This document shows, piece by piece, positions 23,065 through 33,262 of a stretch of DNA of 64,000 nucleotides. The notes under the pieces were generated by a model that worked only from the letters and a program-made list of their open reading frames with translations, searched no databases and was not told where the DNA came from. Position numbers and translations under genes: made by a program. This DNA comes from Plantago major. Taxonomy: Eukaryota; Streptophyta; Magnoliopsida; Lamiales; Plantaginaceae. The stretch is taken from the NCBI GenBank assembly GCA_026545765.1, contig CM048844.1, positions 61,800,545-61,864,544 of the forward strand, read 5' to 3'. Within the stretch, counting starts at the first letter, position 1. Every line of letters starts with the position of its first letter.

Positions 23065-26000
23065 CCTGTTTATGAGTGTTATGTGCTTAAATTTGAACAT
23101 ATTAACTCTCGACATACTCGTTTCAAGGATTACATTAGTATTGTGGGATCAACACACAATGGAGCAGAAGATATTCACTGGAAGCTCCAAGTAGGCTCGA
23201 CGCCTGCTCAAAATTCGTTCCCGTATGAGAAAGGATAACGATAATGTATAGCAGTCGAGCCAACGACTATAAGAAAAGGCGCTTCCTGGGAGGCAACCCG
23301 GGGGTTCAGAATAAAGAACGGAAGAGTCGACGCTAACAACTATAACCAAAGCATGACTTATTGTTTTGCATATAGATATAGGTGCATATTGCATTTAGGA
23401 TAGATTTTATTTATTAATTTTTTATTATAAAAAAAATTACGGGAGAACAGATCTCACCGCAATGAGCCAGGGAAAAAGGCACCTCACCGCGGTCTGCAGA
23501 AGGCAGAAAGTTTGCCTCTCTGCTGGACCGCGGTGAGGGGCACCCTAGCCCCTGCCTCACCGCGTGAGGGCTGACGATTAAAGAGAAGGAGACTTCAATC
23601 TCCTTACCCATTTTTCCCCCAATTTTTGAGATTTTCACTAATTCTCCACTATTTAACTTGGGTAATAAACCGTTGCGAAGGTAGTGAGTTTCTTCACTAC
23701 TTGGAGACTTCAATCTGTATTTATATCCATTAATTCTTCCGGAATCGATGTACTTCTTTCTACTATCTTTATTTTGCAAACTTGGATTTCTATACTTGAT
23801 TGATTGTTATTGAGTATGTGGCTGTGCTTATAAGGTATGAAATTGTCTAGATAAGTCATAATCCAAGTTAGCTTAGTTAGATTTTCTGGATATTTATGAT
23901 GTTTTTGGTGGAAGGGTATTATTGTGCTAGCTTGTTCATCTTAGAATTTGTATTCGTGCTGCATATTTGATGATAGGATTGAGCTTGCTACTGTTTTAAT
24001 TGGGAAAATCCCTTGTAGTAACAAATGTTTGCACTATTGTAAGCACGTTTATGTTGAAGGATAAGGCATTCTTGTTACTACTTGCAAGAATTGGTTTGGG
24101 GAAGACATTGTTGTGGCCACATTTTAATGCACTATGGTTTGCATGTAACTATGAGTTAGGATTAGGCATTCGTGTAGCTACATTTTGATATGGGTGTAGC
24201 GCTGACATTTCCTATCCAGGTACCATCGCACCCAAAACAAAGAGTGTGTTCAAAAAGCAGAAGGGAGCCCCGGTTCGAATGCATTAAGGGGAGGCAAAGC
24301 GTGATAGCCTCCGATTTTTCAGAGTTAGGGGGTGCTACCAAGGACTTGCCGCAGATGTTAGGAGCATACATGGAGTATCGCAGTGGTTTGGTATGTACTT
24401 GGATCAGTGGGGCTCATGCAATTCGAGTCTCACACAGCACATGTCTGCAGCGGACACGCGGGCAACTGAGCACCTAGCGCATATGGAGCAAATGCGCAAA
24501 GCTCAGACGGATGACCGGCAGCAACAAAGAGGAGGCTCATCTTCCGGACCCCATGGTCCGCCTTCCTCTTAGTGATCATGCCGACCGAGGCATACTACGG
24601 ACGGTAACTCTGAACTTTCTCCTTTTTATTTATTCCTTATGCTAGGGCCTAGCTATCGAATAGGTTTGGGGAGGGGAGTTATATCATATGTTTACATGTC
24701 TCAAATATTTGCTGCCTTGTATATATGTGTTTTTCCTTTTGTTTTTCATTTTTGTGATTATGTGGGGAGGTATGTTAGCCACTTTTGTGTGATTGCAGTT
24801 GAGTCGAGTCTTTTGGACTAATTTTTGGCCTATTTCAAAAAATTTTGTGTCGAGTCTTGAGTTCTTTTAACAAGTCTGGTGATCTATTGCCTTAGTTAAG
24901 ACTTTTTACTGATGTGATCTTAGATGGCCTCTGACTGAGTGCTAAGGAATTTTCGAAAATCACTCTAGTTCATTTCACTTGTAAATAAAATGTCTTCCTG
25001 TTTTAGTAGTCAAAAAGCCGGTGAGAAGCCTTAAAGCCGATGAAAAAATCTTGTACCGGCAATTGTGTGATTCTAGTAGGATGAGCAAGGTTTTCTAACT
25101 TGCGCCACTTCATTTACATGTGCACTCTTTTTTAAAACGAGTATGATGAACGGCATTTTCGACTTGGTGTCTCGATTCTCGAACCCGTTCCAAGGAACAG
25201 GTTTGGGGAGGAGGATTCTTGTCAACTTCATACTCAGGCTCACTACTTTCTATATTTGAGCTATGGTCGATTTCAAAATTGTTTTGTATTGCTATGCTGC
25301 CGTTCTAAAAGAAGAAAAAAATAGAAAAAATCTCGAAGTGTTTTTCAAGGATCACTTGTGATCGTCTAAGATCGTGTTGGACATTTCCAAATACTACCTA
25401 TAAACCAACGCGGGGCTGATTGTGTTTATGCTGTGAGGGTTGATCGTTTTGTTTCCAAAATGCATGCCAAATACTACCTATAAACCAGCGCGTGGGCGGT
25501 GCTCGTATGTTGTGAAGGTTGATGGGGTGCATACCAAACCGACACGTACAAAACTACGGATCTTAGGAAACCTATTGGGATACACTTTCAACACTGAGAT
25601 AGAAAATAAAAATGAAAAAATACAAAATCTGTGCAAAAAGAGCAAAGCACAAGAAAAAAAAAAAGAGAAAGAAATAAACGTGCAAAAAGAGCAAAGCACG
25701 AGAACGACAGCTAATTTTATTCCCTTGTATTTGATTTCAACCCCTTTCCTAAAAAGTCCTTTCTGACTCGTTTGAATTGAGTGCAAAAGCATGTAATATT
25801 AGTGGCAGCTTGTGACGTTTCTTGTCACCATCCTAAGTTAAGTCTTGAGCGAATACCTTTATTTACTGGACACTTCCAGATGAGAGACTTGAGAGTTGCA
25901 CTATTATCTTCCTTTGTGAAGGACTACTAGGATAGGATTAAGTTTTATTTACTTACGAAACGGAAGATTGTGATCTTTGCAAAGCTACTTGTCAAAGTTA

Positions 26001-26154
26001 GAGGGTATAGAAGTTTACATCAGTATACGGGCTTATTTCTGACAATACTTGTCCTGGTAGCTAGTCGATTGAACAACTCCGTGTTTCGTCGTGTCTAAGT
26101 GTTTTTTCTTTTTCTAGGTTTTAGAGTTGTTTGCTCGAGGACGAGCAAAGGTTC
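23065..26154 (+). other. Non-coding interior of the gag-only element
   Basis: About 3.1 kb without a recognisable domain in any frame. It holds a second palindrome cluster (23455-23570), a block around 24900-25210 shared with the outer element (27520-27930), and short direct duplications such as CCAAATACTACCTATAAACC at 25388-25407 and 25468-25487. A run of small open frames (24000-24480) shows no family signature. Confidence 0.6.
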
Positions 26155-26167
26155 GGTTTGGGGAGTT
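26155..26167 (+). other. Polypurine tract of the gag-only element
   Basis: TTTGGGGAGTT directly precedes the 3' LTR start TGATGAG at 26168. The same arrangement occurs at 11400-11412. Confidence 0.8.
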
Positions 26168-27362
26168 TGATGAGTCCATATTTTAAGGACTCATTTAGTG
26201 CCTTTTTCTGTGTTTTGTTGCGTCTTTTAGCCATTACTTAGTATTTTTTGTTCCGTGTCACTTGGGTTTTTTGTGTATTTTTGTGCTTTTTTAGGTACTT
26301 TATTGTAATTGACAAGGGAAATGGAGGACCAACGTGCAAGAAGAGTTGGGAAAGTTTCTAGAAGCACCATGAGGCCAAGTTAGTGGGCCACTACTCCAAG
26401 AGAGGTGACATGGAGGTTGGAAAAGGGAGAGAAAAATAGGAGAAATTTGGGAAATGCTGATTTTCTCAAGCACATGGCTCACCGCGGTGAGCTCCTGCAA
26501 CAAGGAGCCTCACCGCGGTACAACCAAGCAGAAAAGAAGGCAGAAAGGGTAGACGCGGTGAGCTGGAACGGGCAAGGTCCCCTCACCGCAGTGAGCTCTG
26601 TTTGACAGTATCAAACCCACGAATACTGGAAATTTTTTCCCATGATTTCAAATTTCATCTTCCTAGGTCTATAAATAGGACCCCTTGTATCAGTCTTTCA
26701 CATATCTTTACATTCTCCTACTTTCACACTTTCAATTCCAAGCATTGTAAACACTTAGAGATTTCAATCTCTCTTTTAATTCGAAGAAGCTTTCATTGAT
26801 CATTCTGATGATTGCAGAGACCATTAGGCGCCCAGGTATTCAATAGTACAAGTTAGCGGTTGCTTTTAGTAACTTGTATTGTGACATATTGTTATCTGAT
26901 CGTTGAACGCATGCTTGTATCGTTGTGAACTTGCATCAGTCTTTATCTCTTATTAGTATATATCCGGATGAGGGCATAGCTAGTGACAAGCTTTTTTCCA
27001 TAACTCATACGTACTTATAATCTGTATCTGGTTCGATTTTGCAATAGCAAAGTTGTTGCATTCGCGGGTAGTGTACCATTAGCTATATCGCGTCAACACT
27101 TTTGAAAGATCGCTAGCTTCGTTTTAATTATAGAAATTGCATGATCTAGATATTACCTTGTCTTGTAATTGCAGTTTGTTGTAGGGTTTTAAATTATCAC
27201 TTTATCCATACTATTTGTTTACAACTCACACCTTCAGCCTATACATTAGAACTAGCTTAATCAATTCCTCGAGAGAACGACCCTGTGGTTTAAGCTTTGT
27301 TGTACTATGACAACCGCTTTACTACTTGTGTTATTTTACAAGTATTAATTTTGAGCGCATCA
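26168..27362 (+). repeat. 3' LTR of the gag-only element
   Basis: 1,195 bp, TGATGAGTCC to GAGCGCATCA, followed by the duplication GCTAT. It carries a perfect 16-bp palindrome GCTCACCGCGGTGAGC at 26477-26492, where the 5' LTR copy has one changed base (CCACGG). Confidence 0.92.
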
Positions 27363-28690
27363 GCTATTTTGCACGGGACGTGCAATCGCTCGGTTTGGGG
27401 TGGTACCTTCTACATTTTTTTCTATCGCTTTCTTAGTGGTGGTCGGTGAGCCACATAGGTTGCATGTATTACTTGTGGCCGGTGTGCCTTACTTGGCATT
27501 CTTTTATTTTTAGCTTCCTTTTGGCCTAACTTTTTTGCCATATTTTAAAAAAAAAATTGCGAGTCTTGTGTCGAACTTCCAAGTTGTCCTTCGTTCGTGA
27601 CAAACTTTTTTGATGCTTAAGTTTTGAGTGTATACTGATTAGTAATGGTTGTTGAGTCTAAAATTTTTTGAGTTCGTTTCCCTTGTAAATAAGAAGTCTG
27701 TTTAGCTTTGTGGTCCAAACACCTGTGAGGAGCCTTATTTGAGCCGATCAAAAATATTATACCGGCAAGAATTGTTTTGTGCGACTCCTGGGATGTGCAA
27801 TTTCTCTTAAAGTTGTTGCGCCAATTCATACTTATGAGTGTTCTCATTAGATGGCAATGACAAACGGCATGCTTTGAACTTTTGATACCCTTCCAAACCC
27901 GTTCTAAAGAACTGGTTTGGGGAGGGGATTTCCATATTTTTGTGACTGATTGAGTGATTTGTAATTCTGACTTCTGTTCCCATGAAAAATATTTTTAAAA
28001 AAAGGCTCGAGGTGTTTCCATGGTCCTAAGTGATCACCGTATGTCGTGTTGAGCGTGTTTCAAATACTATCATATACCGGTGTGGCCTTTTATCAGCCAT
28101 ATGACCATGAAGGTTTAAGACACATAGACTAAACCGACACGCACAAAAGTGCAAACCTTCGGTAAAATGGACACCAACAAAATTGAAGCCAAAAGATCCC
28201 AATGAGGACAAATAAGCACACGAGTTACTCAAACCCCAATTTGTGAGTCGTGCGGAGTTCCTTGTCTACATGAGCGAAAGCTTTGGACGGGAGCCACACG
28301 TGGAATAAGTCCTTAATGATAACGAGGGTCACACACCAGTGATTTTATCCGCAGATTCACAACAATCTCGAGTAACTCCAAAAAATAGTGCGCAAGGTTT
28401 TGAGGAAATATGAAAGCAAAAAACGGAACAATAGTCGGAGTAGCAATTCTCTATTTTTAGTATTTGAATTAAAGTCCCTTTCGACCCTTTGAAAAGAACA
28501 CATTTTCATAAGAAATTTTTGGCAACTTGTTGTGAAACACAGGTCGGTGGTAAATAAATAGTTCATGCTAGCAAGTAAGGTCTGCAATGAAGGATACGAC
28601 TTTGGAAAGTGAAATCGTTTAATGAACATAGTAGAGTTGTCAATTCTACTAGTCAGTGTTTGTAGTCGAATGTGTTGGGCTTAAATCGTA
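27363..28690 (+). other. 3' non-coding region of the outer pol-less gypsy element
   Basis: The first part parallels the interior of the gag-only element, for example AAGAACTGGTTTGGGGAGG (27908-27926) against AGGAACAGGTTTGGGGAGG (25192-25210). From about 28230 to 28690 I see no recognisable domain or repeat. The boundary with the next LTR cannot be fixed. Confidence 0.45.
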
Positions 28691-28699
28691 ATTAACCTT

Positions 28700-29783
28700 A
28701 AGGGTGTGAATCCCTCTTGTGGATTTTGGGTATCTGGAAACGATTGCTAAAGCATTGAACTATCAAACGATTCACAAGATTCAACAAATAGTGAAGCTGT
28801 GTATTCATCCAAAAGATCCTATACTGGCTCCAATCCCTATACTATTACCACCGACCCATAGAGTGACTAGCTATGCGATCTACACATATCCAACATGCAA
28901 AAAGCGTATACACAAATCGTATGAAAATCTATCTATTAAGCAAAAGAAGTTCAGCCAATTACCAAATTGTCACGGATTTTATTCCACGGATGAAAAGCTT
29001 CGATTGAATTCGAATACAAATCAAGCCCCAAACCCTTCAAGGGTTCTCAATGTGATACAATAATCATCCAAAGCTTTGTTACAATTGTTGATGTAAATCT
29101 AGGGTTCTTGGAAGAGAGAAAAGTAAAAGGGGAGTTTCAATTGGGGAGATTACAATCTGGAATGAAGTCTGATGATTTGAAACACAAAAATCGAAAATAT
29201 AAAGAAAAACGCGTGGAAGCATTACAAAATCATGCCCGCAGCGTAGAAAGGGTGGGGCGATTGCCCCGATCGCCCAGTGCTCTGGACGCTACGGCAGAGA
29301 AATTCTCTGCCGCAGTGTAGAATGGTCCGGCCGATTGCCCTAACGGCACTGGACGATCGCCCCACTTTTACTGTAGCTATATTTTTCCGTTATCTTCGTG
29401 TGGCCGCCGATTTGAGGTCAATCCGACATCGTATGAAGAAGTTATGCCTAAAATGGCTAGACCGCTCCAAATGTAGTTCTACTTTCGCAAGTTTTCACTA
29501 AAACGGTCCTAGAAACTTCATCCGAACTCCAAATGCACTTCCGTTTCGACCGTCGGATTCCACTTTTCACCACCTTTGAGAACTTGGAACTTTTTACTTT
29601 CCAATAATGTAATAAAATGCACCATTTTAGCCTCATTTCTTCACGAAAACACCTAAAACCTGGATACAAGGTGGAAACACACAAAAAACAAGAAACAACA
29701 CAAAATATATACAAAACATAACTAAACAACTAATAAAAAGAGGGTAAAAAGGGTTAAATAAGGTGTCAAAATATGCCTCATCA
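28700..29783 (-). repeat. Gypsy LTR (minus), left limit uncertain
   Basis: On the minus strand the LTR starts TGATGAGGCATATTTTG at 29783, as in the related LTRs at 11413 and 26168. The block 29500-29600 (AAATGCACTTCCGTTTCGACC) corresponds to 14560-14600. It holds a perfect inverted repeat CGGCAGAGAA/TTCTCTGCCG (29292-29312) and several GGGGCGAT/ATCGCCC units (29250-29360). The opposite end and a target duplication were not found. Confidence 0.6.
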
Positions 29784-29952
29784 ATGAGCACGTTCCCCGG
29801 CAAGAATCCCGAGTCCTCCTCGCATACAAAATCCAAGGAGGTCATTGAGCCCAAGACGGAATTAAAGTCCGAGAAGGGAAAACAATCGAGTGGCCCAGAT
29901 AGATGAAAGGCCACTCTATGAAGAGGAAAATCCTATGAGATGTGGCTGAATC

Positions 29953-30310
29953 TTGACCATTGTCGGCGGTCCAGCAAGGGGAGATAGTCGAAATGCCCGA
30001 GAATCAATGGCTAGAGACCTAGCCAAAGCCGACGAAGAACATGTTAGTTATGTGAAGCCAGGAACCAATGTCATCACCTTTGACGAGGCCGACGCCCCTT
30101 CTCCTTGCACGGGCCAAGGGCGAAAAGCAGCCCAGATGTTCCATTGGTGGTTGATATGGACATATCCGGCTATGAAATGAGCAAAGTTTTGATTGATACG
30201 GGAAGTTCATCTAACATCATTTTCATGAGCACAGGGAGAAAGATGAACATGACTTTGGAAGGCCTCAGGCCTGTTACCACTAGTCTGGTGGGTTTCGGTG
30301 GTAACCAAGT
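29953..30310 (+). pseudogene. Tat gag-protease junction
   Basis: The first frame (29953-30100) has the Tat linker TIVGGPARGDSRNARESMAR and GTNVITFDEADAP, which in intact relatives leads into the protease. A frameshift near 30105 gives PLVVDMDISGYEMSKVLIDT and GSSSNIIF, with the catalytic Asp in DTGS, then LRPVTTSLVGFGG. A stop at 30313-30315 follows. This retropepsin would have released the mature particle proteins. Confidence 0.85.
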
Positions 30311-30547
30311 TTGACCAAGAGGAGTCCTCTATCTGCCATTCTCTATGGGCAAAAGCCCACGAATGTGCTGACAATACAAGTAGCCGAGGATGGGAAACAG
30401 CAGGAAGCCGACCCAATGGCTGAGTGGATATTGAATCAACAAGGCATGACGGATTTACCTCCACCTCCGCCCGAGAAACCTCCCCCACAAAGTGAACCGA
30501 CCTAATAACCACACTTTGTTCCAAAGGAGTTGCCTCCCTCGGAAAAA

Positions 30548-30980
30548 GACGTCTGGAAACTCTACGTGGATGGGTCCTCAGCGGCATACGCAGGAGGAAC
30601 CGGATTGTTGCTCATCAGTCCTGAAGGTGCCGAGATGGAATACGCTATCCGACTGATTTTTTCGGTAACCAACAATGAAGCCTAATATGAAGCCTTGATT
30701 GCAGGCATGAAGATGGCAAAGTTGGTCATGGAGAGAAAAATCAAAGCTTTCTCGGATTCCCAACTCGTCACCAAGCAATATTCTGGCAAATTTACCACAA
30801 AGGGTGCAGCCATGATCAAATACTTGAAGGTGGTAAAAGAGTTGGGGCAAGCTTTTGAGGAGTTCTCATTAGTAAAGATAGAGCGTACGAAGAATGGGAG
30901 GGCATATGGCCTCTCAAAATGGGCGACCGCCTCGGGCGCGGTAGACACTCGGACAGTAGAGCTCATGACTGCTGACAATC
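30548..30980 (+). pseudogene. Tat RNase H, 5' part (interrupted by the copia insertion)
   Basis: DVWKLYVDGSSAAYAGGTGL carries the first catalytic Asp, NNEA followed by a stop (TAA in place of the Glu codon of the family's NNEAEYEAL) marks the second block, and KAFSDSQLVTKQ the third. It reads on to 30980, where the copia element starts; the same frame continues at 46956. RT is absent: between the protease end (about 30310) and RNase H lies only a 230-base linker. Confidence 0.85.
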
Positions 30981-32625
30981 TGTTGGTCCAGATAACGGCA
31001 AAGTAAAAGACTAGAGGGGGGGTGAATAGTCTTTTAAAACTTTTGTCGATAAAAAATATTTCTCAGATATCTGTGTAGATATTTGATACTTAGATTCAGA
31101 GCGCGGAAGACTTAAGATAGATAAGTGCAGAAACAGTTAAAGTGTGTGTGTGTGTTGCTGAAAAGTAAGTACAGAAAAGTAAAAAACACAGCAAGTATAG
31201 TGGTATCTGGAGGTGGCATAATCCTCCAACTAATCCACTTCGGTCTTCCAAAGACCTAGAATTCACTAGAATAGATAATTGAGGTCACCTTACAAAAATC
31301 CTATTCTAAGATTCCTTAAACAAATGGTTCCCAACCAAATGTTCCCCCTGAGTTGTTCCCCGACTTTCACAGCCAAGTACTTCCTGTACTCAAAAACCTT
31401 TTTGAGCTATTCCCTAGCTTCCTAAGCTAAGTACTTCCTGTGCTCAATAACCTTGGAGTTATTCCTTAGTTTCTCAAACTAAGTACTTCCTGTACTCCAC
31501 GCCAGCGATGGTGTTGGTTTTGGTTTGAGTTGTCAGATGAGCTTCTTTAATAACTTTTCAGTTAATCAGATAGCTCTGTGAATCAAGTATACTTAATACA
31601 CTTTTCAATGTATGGTATCTTGTTCTTTTTACTGACCCAAGTCTTAGATAAATGTTCAGGAGAATGAATCTCAGATACTTGATCTTTCAATTCAACTCTT
31701 TCACAGATAGCAGTGCTTGTTTAGGATCAGGACACTTACAACTTCAGTGTTACTCAAGATCAAGAGCTTTGGTCGCAACAGAAAGCTTTGAGTATAAGTA
31801 ATTTGCTTGAGATAGCGAGATATGTGTTCAGTGTAAGTTCTTCAGGTTGTGTGTCTTCTCAAGCTGTCTAAGTGTTGATATTTATAGATGAATTTGAGTG
31901 CCGTTTGAATAGTATCCGTTAGGCTTAAATTAAATTCAAACTATCGATATCTGTGTATAGTACTGTAGCAGGTTTGTCTTCTTCTTCAGAAGCTACCGTT
32001 GCTTTTGTTCAGACATCTCTGTCCGTGCATTTAATGCATTGTACTATACTTTTGTCCAGTAGTGCCAACGGAACTATGCTTTGTATCAGAGCAACCTTGA
32101 TCAGATTTCTCTGATTCTTTGCACGTTCTTATCTTTAACTTCAGATACCACTTTTATTGAAACAACTTTGTTTGCAATATATATATTTCTTTTTCAGAAA
32201 TGTGGTTAAAGCTCAAGGTATCTGAGAATAGATATCAGGACACTTTCCTTGTTTTCAGATAGACCTTTTATTTCTCAGATATCTCTTGTGACACGCTTTG
32301 TTTAAAACTATTCGTGTCTTCAAGATATCCGCCAAGGTATCTGTAAACTGCTTGATAATCTTGTGCGCTTCTTCAAGTCTTCAATGTCGTTGAACTTGTT
32401 CGCTTGGATGTCTTCTTCTTGGTCTTCTCTTCATAAAATAAAATTACATTTTGAGACCTAACATCCTATACAAGATTAGCTAGACTATCATACTTAGTGG
32501 TTTCCTTTACAATGTTCAAGTGAACCAAGAGTACTAATCACCTTTACGAGACTAAGATAAGTCATCATGTTGTCGATCAAATCTAAATGATATTTCTAAC
32601 AAAATATCTAACAAATTTCCTAACA
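30981..32625 (-). repeat. 3' LTR of the large copia element
   Basis: 1,645 bp; on the plus strand TGTTGGTCCAG at 30981 and TTTCCTAACA at 32625. From about 32070 to 32610 it differs from the 5' LTR by many short losses in which CAG or CTG appear as CG, whereas its first half keeps CAG/CTG. No open frame of interest. Confidence 0.93.
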
Positions 32626-32638
32626 AATTTCCCCTTTT
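32626..32638 (-). other. Polypurine tract of the large copia element
   Basis: The minus-strand sequence CAAAAGGGGAAATT lies directly upstream of the 3' LTR start TGTTAGG. This primes plus-strand synthesis. Confidence 0.8.
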
Positions 32639-32639
32639 G

Positions 32640-33262
32640 ATCACCAACGATGACTATCTGACCTATTACAAATCTGGATGAGTGAACAATCCAACACTTA
32701 ATCATTTCTTAAGATTTTTCAATTCATTCAATTAAGTGCAGAAAGTAAACATCAACCAAATCACAAAGTGTGATCTTTGCTGACAAGTTATCTTTTATAG
32801 AATACTATCTGAGAGTAAGTTCTTCAGATAAGTTACAAAGAAAGATTACAGATAACTTCAATACATAAATCAAGTTTAGCTCAGTCAGCAAAAATACAAC
32901 AAAAACTACATAGTAAATTAGGACAACAGGAGTAACCAAGCTCCAAGTAAACATCCTAATAGACTAGTCTTCAAGTCTTCAACAGTATTTTGTGGATCAG
33001 TCTGCAAATTTCCTATCTCCAAACCTTTTGATGTCATCAGAATAATCATAGAGAAGTGTTCTGACGAGCATCTCAGTGTCTCTGGCAAATCCACAGACCT
33101 CTTTGTAGGTTTTGGTAGGATTTTTCTTGACAAAATGTTTGACCCACAGATACTTTCCCCACTTCCAGGCATGCTCTATTCTGATATCTGAAAGCTTGAA
33201 GTATTCAAGATAATCCTCGATCCGATGTCACCCTTGTATTGATCTTCGCTAGATAGAACGAC
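32640..33262 (-). other. Non-coding tail between envelope-like gene and polypurine tract
   Basis: About 620 bases without a convincing reading frame. On the minus strand 33172-32918 is open for 84 codons but shows no domain and no continuity with the upstream gene. It is likely 3' untranslated sequence. Confidence 0.5.

Larger units (their letters stand above)
21051..27362 (+). mobile_element. Complete gag-only LTR element (TR-GAG-like), 6,312 bp
   Basis: Two LTRs (21051-22247 and 26168-27362), PBS 22253-22270, polypurine tract 26155-26167 and perfect duplication GCTAT (21046-21050 and 27363-27367). The only recognisable protein is a frameshifted gag; no protease, RT, RNase H or integrase can be found in any frame, so it must have been moved by the enzymes of another gypsy element. 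LTRs differ by eye at roughly one base in ten to twenty, so the insertion is not recent. It lies within a related pol-less element. Confidence 0.88.
20288..28690 (+). mobile_element. Non-autonomous (pol-less) gypsy element, outer copy
   Basis: LTR 3' fragment (20288-20603), PBS (20609-20625), a short gag start (20755-21050), then the complete gag-only element 21051-27362 inserted with duplication GCTAT, then 3' non-coding sequence from 27363. That 3' part parallels 24640-25210 of the inserted element (TTGCGAGTCTTGTGTCGA, TTATACCGGCAAG, GGTTTGGGGAGGGG), so inner and outer elements are relatives. The 3' LTR is not recognisable; the right limit is approximate. No pol domain is present. Confidence 0.6.
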
